Of a stretch of DNA of 52,529 nt, positions 1 through 7,397 are shown one piece after another. The DNA is taken from contig NZ_WIVE01000029.1 of the NCBI RefSeq assembly GCF_009601025.1, forward strand, positions 1 to 52,529, read 5' to 3'. The translations under genes were made by a program, and so were the position numbers. This DNA is from Roseospira navarrensis. Its GTDB lineage: Bacteria; Pseudomonadota; Alphaproteobacteria; Rhodospirillales; Rhodospirillaceae. The notes below the pieces were generated by a model that saw only the letters and a program-made list of their open reading frames with translations, ran no database searches and was not told where the DNA came from. Numbering within the stretch: position 1 is the stretch's first letter; every line of letters starts with the position of its first letter.

Positions 1-2
1 GC

Positions 3-191
<189 letters not shown>

Positions 192-218
192 GTTGATGAC
201 GACGTTCAATTTGAGAGA

Positions 219-318
219 GTCATCCTGAGGGAGTGAAACGACCGAAGGATCTCGTGAGGTGGAGTCCCCCGTCCTCCGTGTCACAAACCGGCAATCCGAG
301 TTCGGAGACCTGGCCGTC
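219..318 (+). repeat. Intergenic repeat family S, copy 1
   Basis: About 100 bp that match 23584-23685 closely. Shared blocks are GTCATCCTGA, then CGACCGAAGG and CTCGTGAGG, then GTGTCAC, then GAGTTCGGAG/GGGTTCGGAG. It lies between the IS110 end and the 3' end of the leftward methyltransferase gene. The core resembles the GTCATCCTGAG...GAAGGATCTCG repeats found between genes in many bacteria. Confidence 0.6.
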
Positions 319-1585
319 ATGCCGGCCGGTCCGCCCGGACCTGGACGACGTCGATGCTGCCGTGCTCGAACCCGGCCTTGCAGTAGCCCAGGTAGTACAG
401 CCACAGCCGCCGGAAGCGTTCGTCGAAGCCGGTGTCCGACGCCAGAATGTCCGGCCACGCGGCCTCGAACGCGCCCCGCCACAGGCCCAGCGTGCGGCCG
501 TAGTCCGGGCCGAAGGCCCGCTCGTCGGCCACGGTCAGCCCGGCGTCCGTCAGGCCCGCGCGCAGGTGGGTCTTCGTGGGCAGCATGCCGCCCGGGAACA
601 CGTAGGTCTGGATGAAGTCCGCGCCCCGGCGGTAATCCTCGAACCGGCTTTCGTCGATGGTGATGACCTGCAGCGCGGCCCGCCCACCCGGCTTCAGGCG
701 CTCGCGCAGGGTGTCGAAGTAGACCGGCCAGTGCGCCTCGCCCACCGCCTCGAACATCTCGATGGAGGCAATGGCGTCGAACCGGCCCTGGACGTCGCGG
801 TAGTCGATGAACTCGAAGGCCACCCGGTCGGCCAGGCCGGCCTTCTGCATCCGCGCCCGGGCATAGGCGAGCTGCTCGCGCGACAGGGTGATGCCGGTGA
901 CGCGGGCGCCGAACTCGCCGGCGGCCACCTCGGCGAAGCCGCCCCAGCCGCAGCCGATCTCCAGCACGTGCTGGCCGGGCTTCAGGTCCAGGTCGCGGCA
1001 CATGCGGCGGTACTTGTTCGCCTGGGCCTCGGTCAGCGAGTCGTCGGGGCGCGCCCACAGGGCCGCCGAGTAGGTCATGGAGGGGTCCAGCCACGCCCCG
1101 TAGAACGTGTTCCCCAGGTCATAGTGATAGGCGATGTTGCGCCGGCTGCCGGCGCGGGTGTTGGCGTTGCGGCGGTGGCGCAGGGCATGAACCAGCCGGC
1201 CGCCCTTGGAGCCCAGGCGGGCGATCGACAGGTGGTCGTTGTTGACCAGGGCCAGCTTGAGCACGCTTTCCAGGTCCGGGGTATCCCACAGGCCGTCCAC
1301 GAAGGATTGGCCGAAGCCGACGGCGCCGCCCAGCAGCAGCCGGCGGGCGGTCACCGGCGAGCGCATCAGCACCGTGGCGTCGGGACCGGGCTCGCGGCCG
1401 CCATAGACCCGGCGGCGTCCGTCGGGCCGGATCAGGGTCAGGCGGCCCCGGCGCAGGCGGCGGCCCAGGCGGTCCAGGGCGAACAGCCACAGGGCGCCCT
1501 CGCCGGGCAGCACCCGGGGCAGGCGGGGCAGGGACAGGGACGCCGTCGCGGCGGTGGCACTGGCGGAAGCGGAACGGTCGGACAT
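317..1585 (-). CDS. Cyclopropane-fatty-acyl-phospholipid synthase family SAM methyltransferase
   Basis: This 422-residue protein is of the Mycolic_acid_Cyc_synth/CMAS type (COG2230), which transfers a methyl or methylene group from S-adenosylmethionine to unsaturated phospholipid acyl chains. Visible features are the NIAYHYDLGN box (residues ~150-159), the SAM motif VLEIGCGWGG (207-216), SIEMFEAVG with the conserved Glu, and FGPDYGRTL with the conserved Tyr. Compared with E. coli Cfa, the Cys in YSCAYW is Ala here (TYSAALW), and the His in LLHTIG is Gln (LQVITI). Both E. coli residues help bind the catalytic bicarbonate. It is the last gene of a leftward trio, 22 bp after the DUF1365 gene, and is probably transcribed from the RpoE-type promoter near 4060. 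It could be a true Cfa or a UfaM/FufM-like methylase. The family is certain, the product is not. Confidence 0.85.
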   Translation of the reverse strand: MSDRSASASATAATASLSLPRLPRVLPGEGALWLFALDRLGRRLRRGRLTLIRPDGRRRVYGGREPGPDATVLMRSPVTARRLLLGGAVGFGQSFVDGLWDTPDLESVLKLALVNNDHLSIARLGSKGGRLVHALRHRRNANTRAGSRRNIAYHYDLGNTFYGAWLDPSMTYSAALWARPDDSLTEAQANKYRRMCRDLDLKPGQHVLEIGCGWGGFAEVAAGEFGARVTGITLSREQLAYARARMQKAGLADRVAFEFIDYRDVQGRFDAIASIEMFEAVGEAHWPVYFDTLRERLKPGGRAALQVITIDESRFEDYRRGADFIQTYVFPGGMLPTKTHLRAGLTDAGLTVADERAFGPDYGRTLGLWRGAFEAAWPDILASDTGFDERFRRLWLYYLGYCKAGFEHGSIDVVQVRADRPA

Positions 1586-1607
1586 GGCGGCGGTTCTCTT
1601 TTCTTCG

Positions 1608-2489
1608 TCAGGAGCCGGCGAGGCGCGGCGCGCCCGGGGTGGAGGCGGTCGGCGCGGCGGAAAGCGCCGTCCCGTCGGGGTTGACCGCGGTGACCAGATG
1701 GGACGGGGCCGGATCGCGACGAGCCAGGCGCACGCCCTTCAGCCACAGCCGCAGGGCCTCCCAATGGATGCCGACGATCACCTTCAGGGTCATCAGGGGG
1801 TGGCGGGCTATGGCCCCCGCCAGCACCCGGCTCGTCAGGGGCGCGCGGCGCCCGGTGAACGAGGCGTGCAGGAGCGGGCCCTCGGAGTCGGTCTGCTGGA
1901 TGGCCACCGCGATGCGCTCGCCCGGCGGCCGGATCTTGAAGTGATAGGTCGTCTCCATGGCGATGAACGGCGAGACGTAGAAGCGCTTGGCGCAGGTCTG
2001 GCGCACCACGCCGCCCGCCGCTTCGTCCGGCGCGACCGGGATCAGGTAGCAGTGCCGCTCGCCCATGGTGTTGTTCACCTCGTGCAGCACGGCGGCGAGG
2101 CGTCCGTCCCGGTGGTAGCAGAAGTATTCCGTCAGCGGATTGAAGACGTAGCCCCACAGGCGCGGATAGCACAGGATCCGGATCGCGCCGCCGTCCAGGT
2201 CGATGCCCTCGGCGGCCAGGGTGGCCTCGACCCAGGGGCGCAGCGGCTGGCCGTCGCCCGGGCCGTGGTCGCGGTCGTGGAAGCCGAGCGGCGCGAATCG
2301 GTTGTAGCCGAAGCCCCGGACCGCGCGGTCCAGGGCCGGCAGTTCGTCCAGGTCCAGCAGCAGCGAGAACACGCGATAGCGCAGGCGGTGCTGGCGGGGC
2401 TTCAGGCGTCGGTGCAGCACGACGCCCCGGTACAGGGCGGACGCGAACCCGGAGTCGGGCGCTGCGGACGCGGGTGGCGTGACCGTCAT
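1608..2489 (-). CDS. DUF1365 family protein
   Basis: The 293-residue protein belongs to DUF1365 (COG3496). Recognisable blocks are LYRGVVLHRRLKPRQHRLRYRV near the N terminus, LCYPRLWGYVFNPLTEYFCY, EVNNTMGERHCYL and KRFYVSPFIAMETTYHFK. These are rich in aromatic, His and Cys residues. No enzymatic activity is firmly assigned to the family. It is repeatedly found between a COG2907 FAD oxidoreductase and a Cfa-like methyltransferase, exactly as here, which implies action on acyl chains or membrane lipids. The start ATG overlaps the stop of the upstream oxidoreductase by 4 bp (ATGA), so the two are probably translationally coupled. There is no signal peptide. Confidence 0.85.
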   Translation of the reverse strand: MTVTPPASAAPDSGFASALYRGVVLHRRLKPRQHRLRYRVFSLLLDLDELPALDRAVRGFGYNRFAPLGFHDRDHGPGDGQPLRPWVEATLAAEGIDLDGGAIRILCYPRLWGYVFNPLTEYFCYHRDGRLAAVLHEVNNTMGERHCYLIPVAPDEAAGGVVRQTCAKRFYVSPFIAMETTYHFKIRPPGERIAVAIQQTDSEGPLLHASFTGRRAPLTSRVLAGAIARHPLMTLKVIVGIHWEALRLWLKGVRLARRDPAPSHLVTAVNPDGTALSAAPTASTPGAPRLAGS

Positions 2490-3931
2490 GCCGCCGCCTC
2501 GTCGCCCCGGGCGCCCCGGTCGCCGCGCCGCAGGCGCGGGTCCGCCTCGTCGGCGTCGGCGCCCGCCAGCGCCTCGCCCAGGCGGATGCGGCCGCTCTCG
2601 TTCGGCACGGTCCAGGGCCGGCGCACGCCGCCCAGGGCCTCGGCCACCGCGAGGCCCGCCTGCAGGCCGTCCTCGTGGAAGCCCGCCCCCATGTAGGCCC
2701 CGCAGAACCAGGTCCGGCGGCGGCCCTGCAGACGCCAGACCTGCTCCTGCGCGGCCAGGGCGGCGCGGTCGTACAGCGGATGATCGTACAGGAAGCCCCG
2801 GATCACCGTGCCGTCCGCCGGCTCACGCGGCGGGTTGAGGGTGACGAACAGGGGGGCCTTGTCGTCCAGGCCCTGCAGGCGGTTCATCCAGTAGGTCACA
2901 CAGACCTGATCGCGCCCCTGGGCGTCGCGGGTGCCGATGAAGTTCCAGCTCGACCACGCCCGGCGGGCCTTGGGCATCAGGCTGGGGTCGGAATGCAGGA
3001 TCGCCCGGTTGCGGGTGTAGGTGAACCCCTCCAGAACCGTGCGCTCGCGGTCGTCGGCGTCGGACAGCAGCGACAGCGCCTCGTCGGCGTGGCAGGCCAG
3101 GACCACATCGTCGAACACGTGCGTCTCGCCGCGCAGGTCCTCCAGCATCACGCCGCCCTGCACGCGCCGGATGCGGGTGATCTTGGCGTTCAGGTGGATG
3201 CGGTCCACGTACGAGGCCGTCAGCCGCTTGACGTATTCGCGGCTGCCGCCGGTGACGGTGCGCCACGCGGGCCGGTCGCGCAGCTTCAGCAGGCCGTGGT
3301 TCACGAAGAACTGGATGAAGGCGGCGGCGGGATAGGCGCGCATGTCCGCGACCGGCGTGGACCAGATGGCGGCGCCCATGGGCAGCAGGTGGTCCTCGAC
3401 GAAGGCCTGTCCGTAGCCGTGGGCCGTCAGGTATTCGCCCAGGGTCACCCGGCGGGCGCGCGGGTCCTCCAGGAAGGCGGGGGCTTCGCGGTAGAAGCGC
3501 ATCAGATCGCGGATCATGGACCAGAAGCGCGGCCGCAGGGCGTTGCCCGGCTGGGCCAGCAGCCCGCCCAGGCCGGTGCCGGCGTATTCCAGGCGGCCGC
3601 TGTCCAGCGACGCGGCGAAGCTCATGTCACTTTCGTGCGTGGGCACGCCCAGATGCTCGAACAGGGCCACCAGGTTGGGATAGTTCACCGTGTTGTAGAC
3701 GATGAAGCCCGTGTCCACGGCGATCGGCTGGCCGTTCGGCCCCGGCGCCTCGACGGTGTTGGAATGGCCGCCGATGTAATCGCCGCGCTCGAACACGGTC
3801 ACGTCGTGGGCCTTGGACAGCAGCCACGCGGCGCTCATGCCGGCGATGCCGGTCCCCACCACGGCGATGCGGCGGCGCGGTCCGCTCGGGGCGGAGGCGC
3901 CGCGGTCGTGGTCTGCAGGCTGTGCGGTCAT
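2486..3931 (-). CDS. FAD-dependent oxidoreductase (COG2907, amine-oxidase-like)
   Basis: The 481-residue flavoprotein begins with a Rossmann ADP-binding fold: RRIAVVGTGIAGMSAAWLLS, followed by VTVFERGDYIGGHSNTV. It continues with DTGFIVYNTVNYPNL, the COG2907 signature, and ends with FCGAYMGAGFHEDGLQAGLAVAE, the second FAD-contact motif. It is the first gene of the leftward lipid trio and overlaps the DUF1365 gene by 4 bp. The frame stays open up to 4168. I chose the ATG at 3931 because an RpoE-like promoter (4046-4074) lies inside the longer version and the Rossmann fold starts about 25 residues after this Met. It is a candidate fatty-acid desaturase or oxidase acting on phospholipid chains, by analogy with UfaD-type enzymes. 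The reaction is not proven from sequence. Confidence 0.85.
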   Translation of the reverse strand: MTAQPADHDRGASAPSGPRRRIAVVGTGIAGMSAAWLLSKAHDVTVFERGDYIGGHSNTVEAPGPNGQPIAVDTGFIVYNTVNYPNLVALFEHLGVPTHESDMSFAASLDSGRLEYAGTGLGGLLAQPGNALRPRFWSMIRDLMRFYREAPAFLEDPRARRVTLGEYLTAHGYGQAFVEDHLLPMGAAIWSTPVADMRAYPAAAFIQFFVNHGLLKLRDRPAWRTVTGGSREYVKRLTASYVDRIHLNAKITRIRRVQGGVMLEDLRGETHVFDDVVLACHADEALSLLSDADDRERTVLEGFTYTRNRAILHSDPSLMPKARRAWSSWNFIGTRDAQGRDQVCVTYWMNRLQGLDDKAPLFVTLNPPREPADGTVIRGFLYDHPLYDRAALAAQEQVWRLQGRRRTWFCGAYMGAGFHEDGLQAGLAVAEALGGVRRPWTVPNESGRIRLGEALAGADADEADPRLRRGDRGARGDEAAA

Positions 3932-4045
3932 ATTCGGAAAGATCCCCATCGGTCTGGCCCATCGCGCTGGAAGTGGAGGGTCTGAGCGGGGTGCAGGCGT
4001 TCTGTCCGCGCCAACCCGGCCCCGGTGTCCCGGCGATAACCCACA

Positions 4046-4074
4046 GGCTACGGTAGGACATCGCCGCCGGATCA
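4046..4074 (-). promoter_or_regulatory. Putative RpoE-type promoter for the FAD oxidoreductase/DUF1365/methyltransferase operon
   Basis: Read on the minus strand, TGATCC (4074-4069) is followed after 18 bp by TAGCC (4050-4046). The -35 matches the TGATCC of the Rhodobacter RpoE consensus exactly. The -10 (consensus near TAAGA) is a weaker match. Transcription would start near 4040, leaving a leader of roughly 105 nt before the ATG at 3931. Confidence 0.5.
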
Positions 4075-4203
4075 CCATGCGGCGCGGGGAAACGCGACAT
4101 CGCTTCCGGGCTTGAAACCCGACGCGTTCGGTCCAATCATCTCCTGCGGACGGAGGGGTTCGACGCAAAAGGACAGGACGGCGGAAAAAGCGGCCGCGCG
4201 GTC

Positions 4204-4233
4204 TGATCCACGGCTCACATGCAGCGTATAAGG
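4204..4233 (+). promoter_or_regulatory. Putative autoregulatory RpoE promoter of rpoE-chrR
   Basis: TGATCC (4204-4209) and TAAGG (4229-4233) are separated by 19 bp. This fits the -35/-10 pattern known for RpoE-dependent promoters such as rpoE P1 of Rhodobacter sphaeroides. It is divergent from a second TGATCC site at 4069-4074, so the two halves of the locus can be induced together. The site also argues against the long open start of the sigma gene at 4219, which would lie inside it. Confidence 0.65.
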
Positions 4234-4335
4234 GTCATGATGAATGACACGCTCTCTCGTCCCCCGTCGGGACCTGCCGCCCGTCAGACACCGCGAGGCC
4301 GCGCCGGCCAACCGGATGCCGCGCGCGGTGCGGCC

Positions 4336-4902
4336 ATGACCAGTGTCGCGATGGATGGCGAGGCGTTGGCCGGCATGGTGCGGTCGATCGCCGAACACCG
4401 CGATCAGACCGCCTTCGTGCGCCTGTTCGAGCACTTCGGCCCGCGCATCAAGGGCTTTTTGATGCGACAGGGGGCCAGCGACAGCGAGGCGGACGATCTG
4501 GCCCAGGATGTCATGCTGACGGTGTGGCGCAAGGCGGGTCAGTTCGACCCGGTCAAGGCGGCCGCGAGCACCTGGATCTTCACCATCGCCCGGAACCGCC
4601 GCATCGATGTGCTGCGCCGGGAGCGGCGGCCGGAGCCGGACGCCAACGATCCGCTGCTGGTGGGCGAGCCCGAACCCTGCGCCGAGACGCAAATGTCCAC
4701 GGCCCAGATCCAGGTCCGGATTCGCGAGGCCATGGCCACGCTGCCGCCGGAACAGGTGGAAGTGCTGACGCTGTCATTCTTCGAGGACATTTCCCATTCG
4801 GACATCGCCGACCGTCTCGGCATTCCGCTGGGCACCGTGAAATCGCGTCTGCGTCTGGCCTTCCGCAAGGTCAAGGCGCTTGTTGGAGATGAATTCGCAT
4901 GA
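4336..4902 (+). CDS. rpoE: ECF RNA polymerase sigma factor, RpoE (ChrR-controlled type)
   Basis: The 188-residue group 4 sigma factor directs RNA polymerase to TGATCC-type promoters. Region 2 runs through LFEHFGPRIKGFLMRQ, EADDLAQDVMLTVWRK and ASTWIFTIARNRRIDVLRR. Region 4 covers LPPEQVEVLTLSFFEDISH, IADRLGIPLGTVKSRL and AFRKVKALV. The ATG at 4336 gives the usual length. An in-frame start at 4219 would overlap the promoter. The gene overlaps chrR by 4 bp, so the sigma and anti-sigma factors are co-translated. In Rhodobacter this pair responds to singlet oxygen by releasing RpoE from ChrR. The neighbouring lipid-modifying operon carries a matching promoter and is the likely local target. No photolyase gene (phrA), linked in some relatives, is seen here. 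Confidence 0.92.
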   Translation: MTSVAMDGEALAGMVRSIAEHRDQTAFVRLFEHFGPRIKGFLMRQGASDSEADDLAQDVMLTVWRKAGQFDPVKAAASTWIFTIARNRRIDVLRRERRPEPDANDPLLVGEPEPCAETQMSTAQIQVRIREAMATLPPEQVEVLTLSFFEDISHSDIADRLGIPLGTVKSRLRLAFRKVKALVGDEFA

Positions 4903-5594
4903 CCGTCAAGCATCACCCCAGCGAGGCACTGCTCCTCGCCTATGCCGCCGGGCATCTGGGCGAGGGCTTGTCGCTGCTCATGGCCACGCACCTGACCTAC
5001 TGCCCGGACTGCCGCGCGGCGGTGGCGGAGGCCGAGGCCGTGGGCGGCGCCGTGATGGAGGAGAGCGCGCCCGTCGTGATGCGCGACGGCGCGCTGGATG
5101 CGCTGCTGGGTCGCCTGGACGCGCCCGCGCCGGAGGCCCGGCGCCCGGCGCCGCCGTCGGTGACGCGCCGCCGTCCCGCCTCGTCGCCGGCCCGCGCGGT
5201 TCAGGGCGGCATCGCGCTGCCCGCGCCGTTGAAGTCCTACGTCAGCGATCTGGCCGGCGCCCGCTGGCAGTGGGTCGGCCCGGGGGTGCGTCAGCTCGAC
5301 CTGATGCAGCGCCCGCGCGGCCGGGACACCGCCCGCATGCTGCGGATCGCGCCGGGGCGCGTGCTGCCCCATCACGGGCACGAGGGTCTGGAACTGACCG
5401 TGGTCCTGCAGGGCTCGTTCACCGACGAGCAGGGCCGGTTCACCGCCGGCGACCTGGCCGAGATCGACCGCGACGGCAGCCACCAGCCGATCGCCGATTC
5501 GGGCGAGGACTGCATCTGCATCATCGGCACCGATGCGCCGTTGCGGTTCTCGGGCTGGGTGCCGCGCATGATGGCCCCGATGATGGGGTTCTAG
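4899..5594 (+). CDS. chrR: Anti-sigma factor ChrR (zinc anti-sigma domain plus cupin domain)
   Basis: The 231-residue cytoplasmic protein binds and holds RpoE. The N-terminal zinc anti-sigma domain has His5/His6 and the HxxxCxxC motif His31, Cys35, Cys38. These are the same positions as in Rhodobacter ChrR (His6, His31, Cys35, Cys38). A Pro/Arg-rich linker (~75-100) leads to a C-terminal cupin with His159, His161, Glu165 (LPHHGHEGLELTVVLQGSF) and His195, the second metal site, which in Rhodobacter is needed for the singlet-oxygen response. All metal ligands are therefore intact. It overlaps rpoE by 4 bp. Confidence 0.93.
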   Translation: MTVKHHPSEALLLAYAAGHLGEGLSLLMATHLTYCPDCRAAVAEAEAVGGAVMEESAPVVMRDGALDALLGRLDAPAPEARRPAPPSVTRRRPASSPARAVQGGIALPAPLKSYVSDLAGARWQWVGPGVRQLDLMQRPRGRDTARMLRIAPGRVLPHHGHEGLELTVVLQGSFTDEQGRFTAGDLAEIDRDGSHQPIADSGEDCICIIGTDAPLRFSGWVPRMMAPMMGF

Positions 5595-5795
5595 GGACTC
5601 CGAGCGGGCCGAGGGACGGCGCGCGGCGGCGATGCGGCGGGTTGCGCCTTCGGCGCGACCCGGCTCCACGGCGTCTCGCGTTGCGCCACGCGTGCCGTCA
5701 CCCGATCGCCCTGTTGAGGCCCGCCTGGGGCGTTGATCCGGGGCGGGTGATGGGGCATTGTCCGCCGCTCCCTCTCCCCGTGATTGCCGGTCATC

Positions 5796-7397
5796 ATGAA
5801 CGTCGTGTCGTCCAAGCCCCTGCCCCCCGTTCCCGCGATTCCCGAGGACCTGCCGATCCCCAAACCGCCGCCGGGCGCCAAGAAACGGGCGCGGGCGCTG
5901 ATGATCCAGGGCACCAGTTCCGACGTGGGCAAGAGCCTGCTGGTGGCCGGCCTGTGCCGCGCCTTCACCCGGCGCGGCCTCGACGTGCGCCCGTTCAAGG
6001 CGCAGAACATGAGCAACAACGCCGCCGTGGCGGTGGACAGCGATGCGCTGCCCAACCCGGATGGCACCTGGCCCCACGGCGAGATCGGCCGCGCCCAGGC
6101 CCTGCAGGCGCGGGCCTGCCGGCAGGCGCCGTCCATCGACATGAACCCGGTGCTGCTCAAGCCGCAGACCGAGATTGGCGCGCAAGTCGTTCTGCGAGGG
6201 CGCGTGCTCGGCAACTGCCCGGCCCGGGTCTATCACCGCATGCGCCATGCCCTGATGCCGTCGGTGCTGGGCAGCCTGGAGAAGCTGCGCGCCGATGCCG
6301 ATCTGGTGATTGTCGAGGGCGCGGGCTCGGGCGCCGAGGTCTATCTGCGGGATTCGGACATCACCAACATGCGCCTCGCCGAGAGGGCCGACCTGCCGGT
6401 GGTGTTCCTGTCCGACATCGACCGCGGCGGCACCATGGGGGCGCTGGTGGGCACCCATGCCCTGCTGCGCCCGGAGGACAACGCGCGCGTGCGCGGCTAC
6501 CTCATCAACAAGTTCCGGGGCGACTTCACCATCTTCGAGCCCGCGTGCGACACCATCACCCAGCGCACCGGCTGGCCGTTCCTTGGGGTGGTGCGGTGGT
6601 TCGAGGGCGGCGCGCGGCTGCCGGCCGAGGACTCGCTGGCGCTGGAGCGCCCGGCGGAGCCCGGCGCGGGCGACCTGCGCATCGCCGTGCCGCGCCTGTC
6701 GCGCATCGCCAACTTCGACGACATCGACCCGCTGGCGGCGGAGCCGGGGGTCTCGGTCTCCTGGGTCCAGCCGGGCATGCCGATCCCGCGCGACACCCAC
6801 GTCATCATCCTGCCGGGCTCCAAGGCGACCCGGGCGGACCTGGACGTGCTGCGCCGCGAGGGCTGGGATATCGACATCCGCGCCCACGTGCGCCAGGGCG
6901 GCCACGTGGTGGGGCTGTGCGCGGGCTTCCAGATGCTGGGCCGGGTGGTGCGCGATCCCCAGGGCATCGAGGGACCGCCCGGCGAGACGGACGGTCTGGG
7001 CCTGCTGGACATCGAGACCGAAATCGGCGGCGACAAGCGCCTGATCGATCTGGCGCTTCATGACGCCGAGAGCGGCTGTCCGGTGACCGGCTATGAGATG
7101 CACATGGGGCGCACCGCCGGCGCCGGCCTGGACCGGCCGTGGCTGCGGCTGTCGGAGACCCCGGACGACGGCCCGGCCCGGGCGGAGGGCGCCATCTCCG
7201 CCGACGGGCGGGTGATGGGGGCCTATGTCCACGGCCTGTTCGGCGGCGACGCCTTCCGCGCGCACTGGATCGCCCGCATGGGCGGCGAGGCGGCCCGGAT
7301 GAACTACGACGCGCGGGTGGAACAGGCCCTCGACGATCTGGCGGCCCACGTGGAGGCCAACCTGGACCTGGACGCCCTTCTCGACATGGCCACCTGA
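5796..7397 (+). CDS. cobQ: Cobyric acid synthase CobQ
   Basis: The 533-residue enzyme is a glutamine-dependent amidotransferase that amidates carboxylates b, d, e and g of adenosylcobyrinic acid a,c-diamide in cobalamin synthesis. The N-terminal ATP-binding part has MIQGTSSDVGKSLLVAGLCR, FKAQNMSNNA and the VIVEGAGSGAEVYLRDSDI region. The C-terminal class I-like glutaminase domain has HVVGLCAGFQMLGR with the nucleophilic Cys, and GAYVHGLFG with its His. About 34 residues precede the usual MxxQGTxSxxGKS start. A TTG four codons upstream is also possible. No other cob gene is in the window and no B12 riboswitch is recognisable upstream. The last 94 bp overlap the 3' end of the convergent HD-GYP gene. 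Confidence 0.94.
   Translation: MNVVSSKPLPPVPAIPEDLPIPKPPPGAKKRARALMIQGTSSDVGKSLLVAGLCRAFTRRGLDVRPFKAQNMSNNAAVAVDSDALPNPDGTWPHGEIGRAQALQARACRQAPSIDMNPVLLKPQTEIGAQVVLRGRVLGNCPARVYHRMRHALMPSVLGSLEKLRADADLVIVEGAGSGAEVYLRDSDITNMRLAERADLPVVFLSDIDRGGTMGALVGTHALLRPEDNARVRGYLINKFRGDFTIFEPACDTITQRTGWPFLGVVRWFEGGARLPAEDSLALERPAEPGAGDLRIAVPRLSRIANFDDIDPLAAEPGVSVSWVQPGMPIPRDTHVIILPGSKATRADLDVLRREGWDIDIRAHVRQGGHVVGLCAGFQMLGRVVRDPQGIEGPPGETDGLGLLDIETEIGGDKRLIDLALHDAESGCPVTGYEMHMGRTAGAGLDRPWLRLSETPDDGPARAEGAISADGRVMGAYVHGLFGGDAFRAHWIARMGGEAARMNYDARVEQALDDLAAHVEANLDLDALLDMAT

Noticed and set aside
5595-5795. Possible cobalamin riboswitch before cobQ
   Set aside because: I looked for a B12-box-like core and the expected helices. 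The region has G/C palindromes but no such core.
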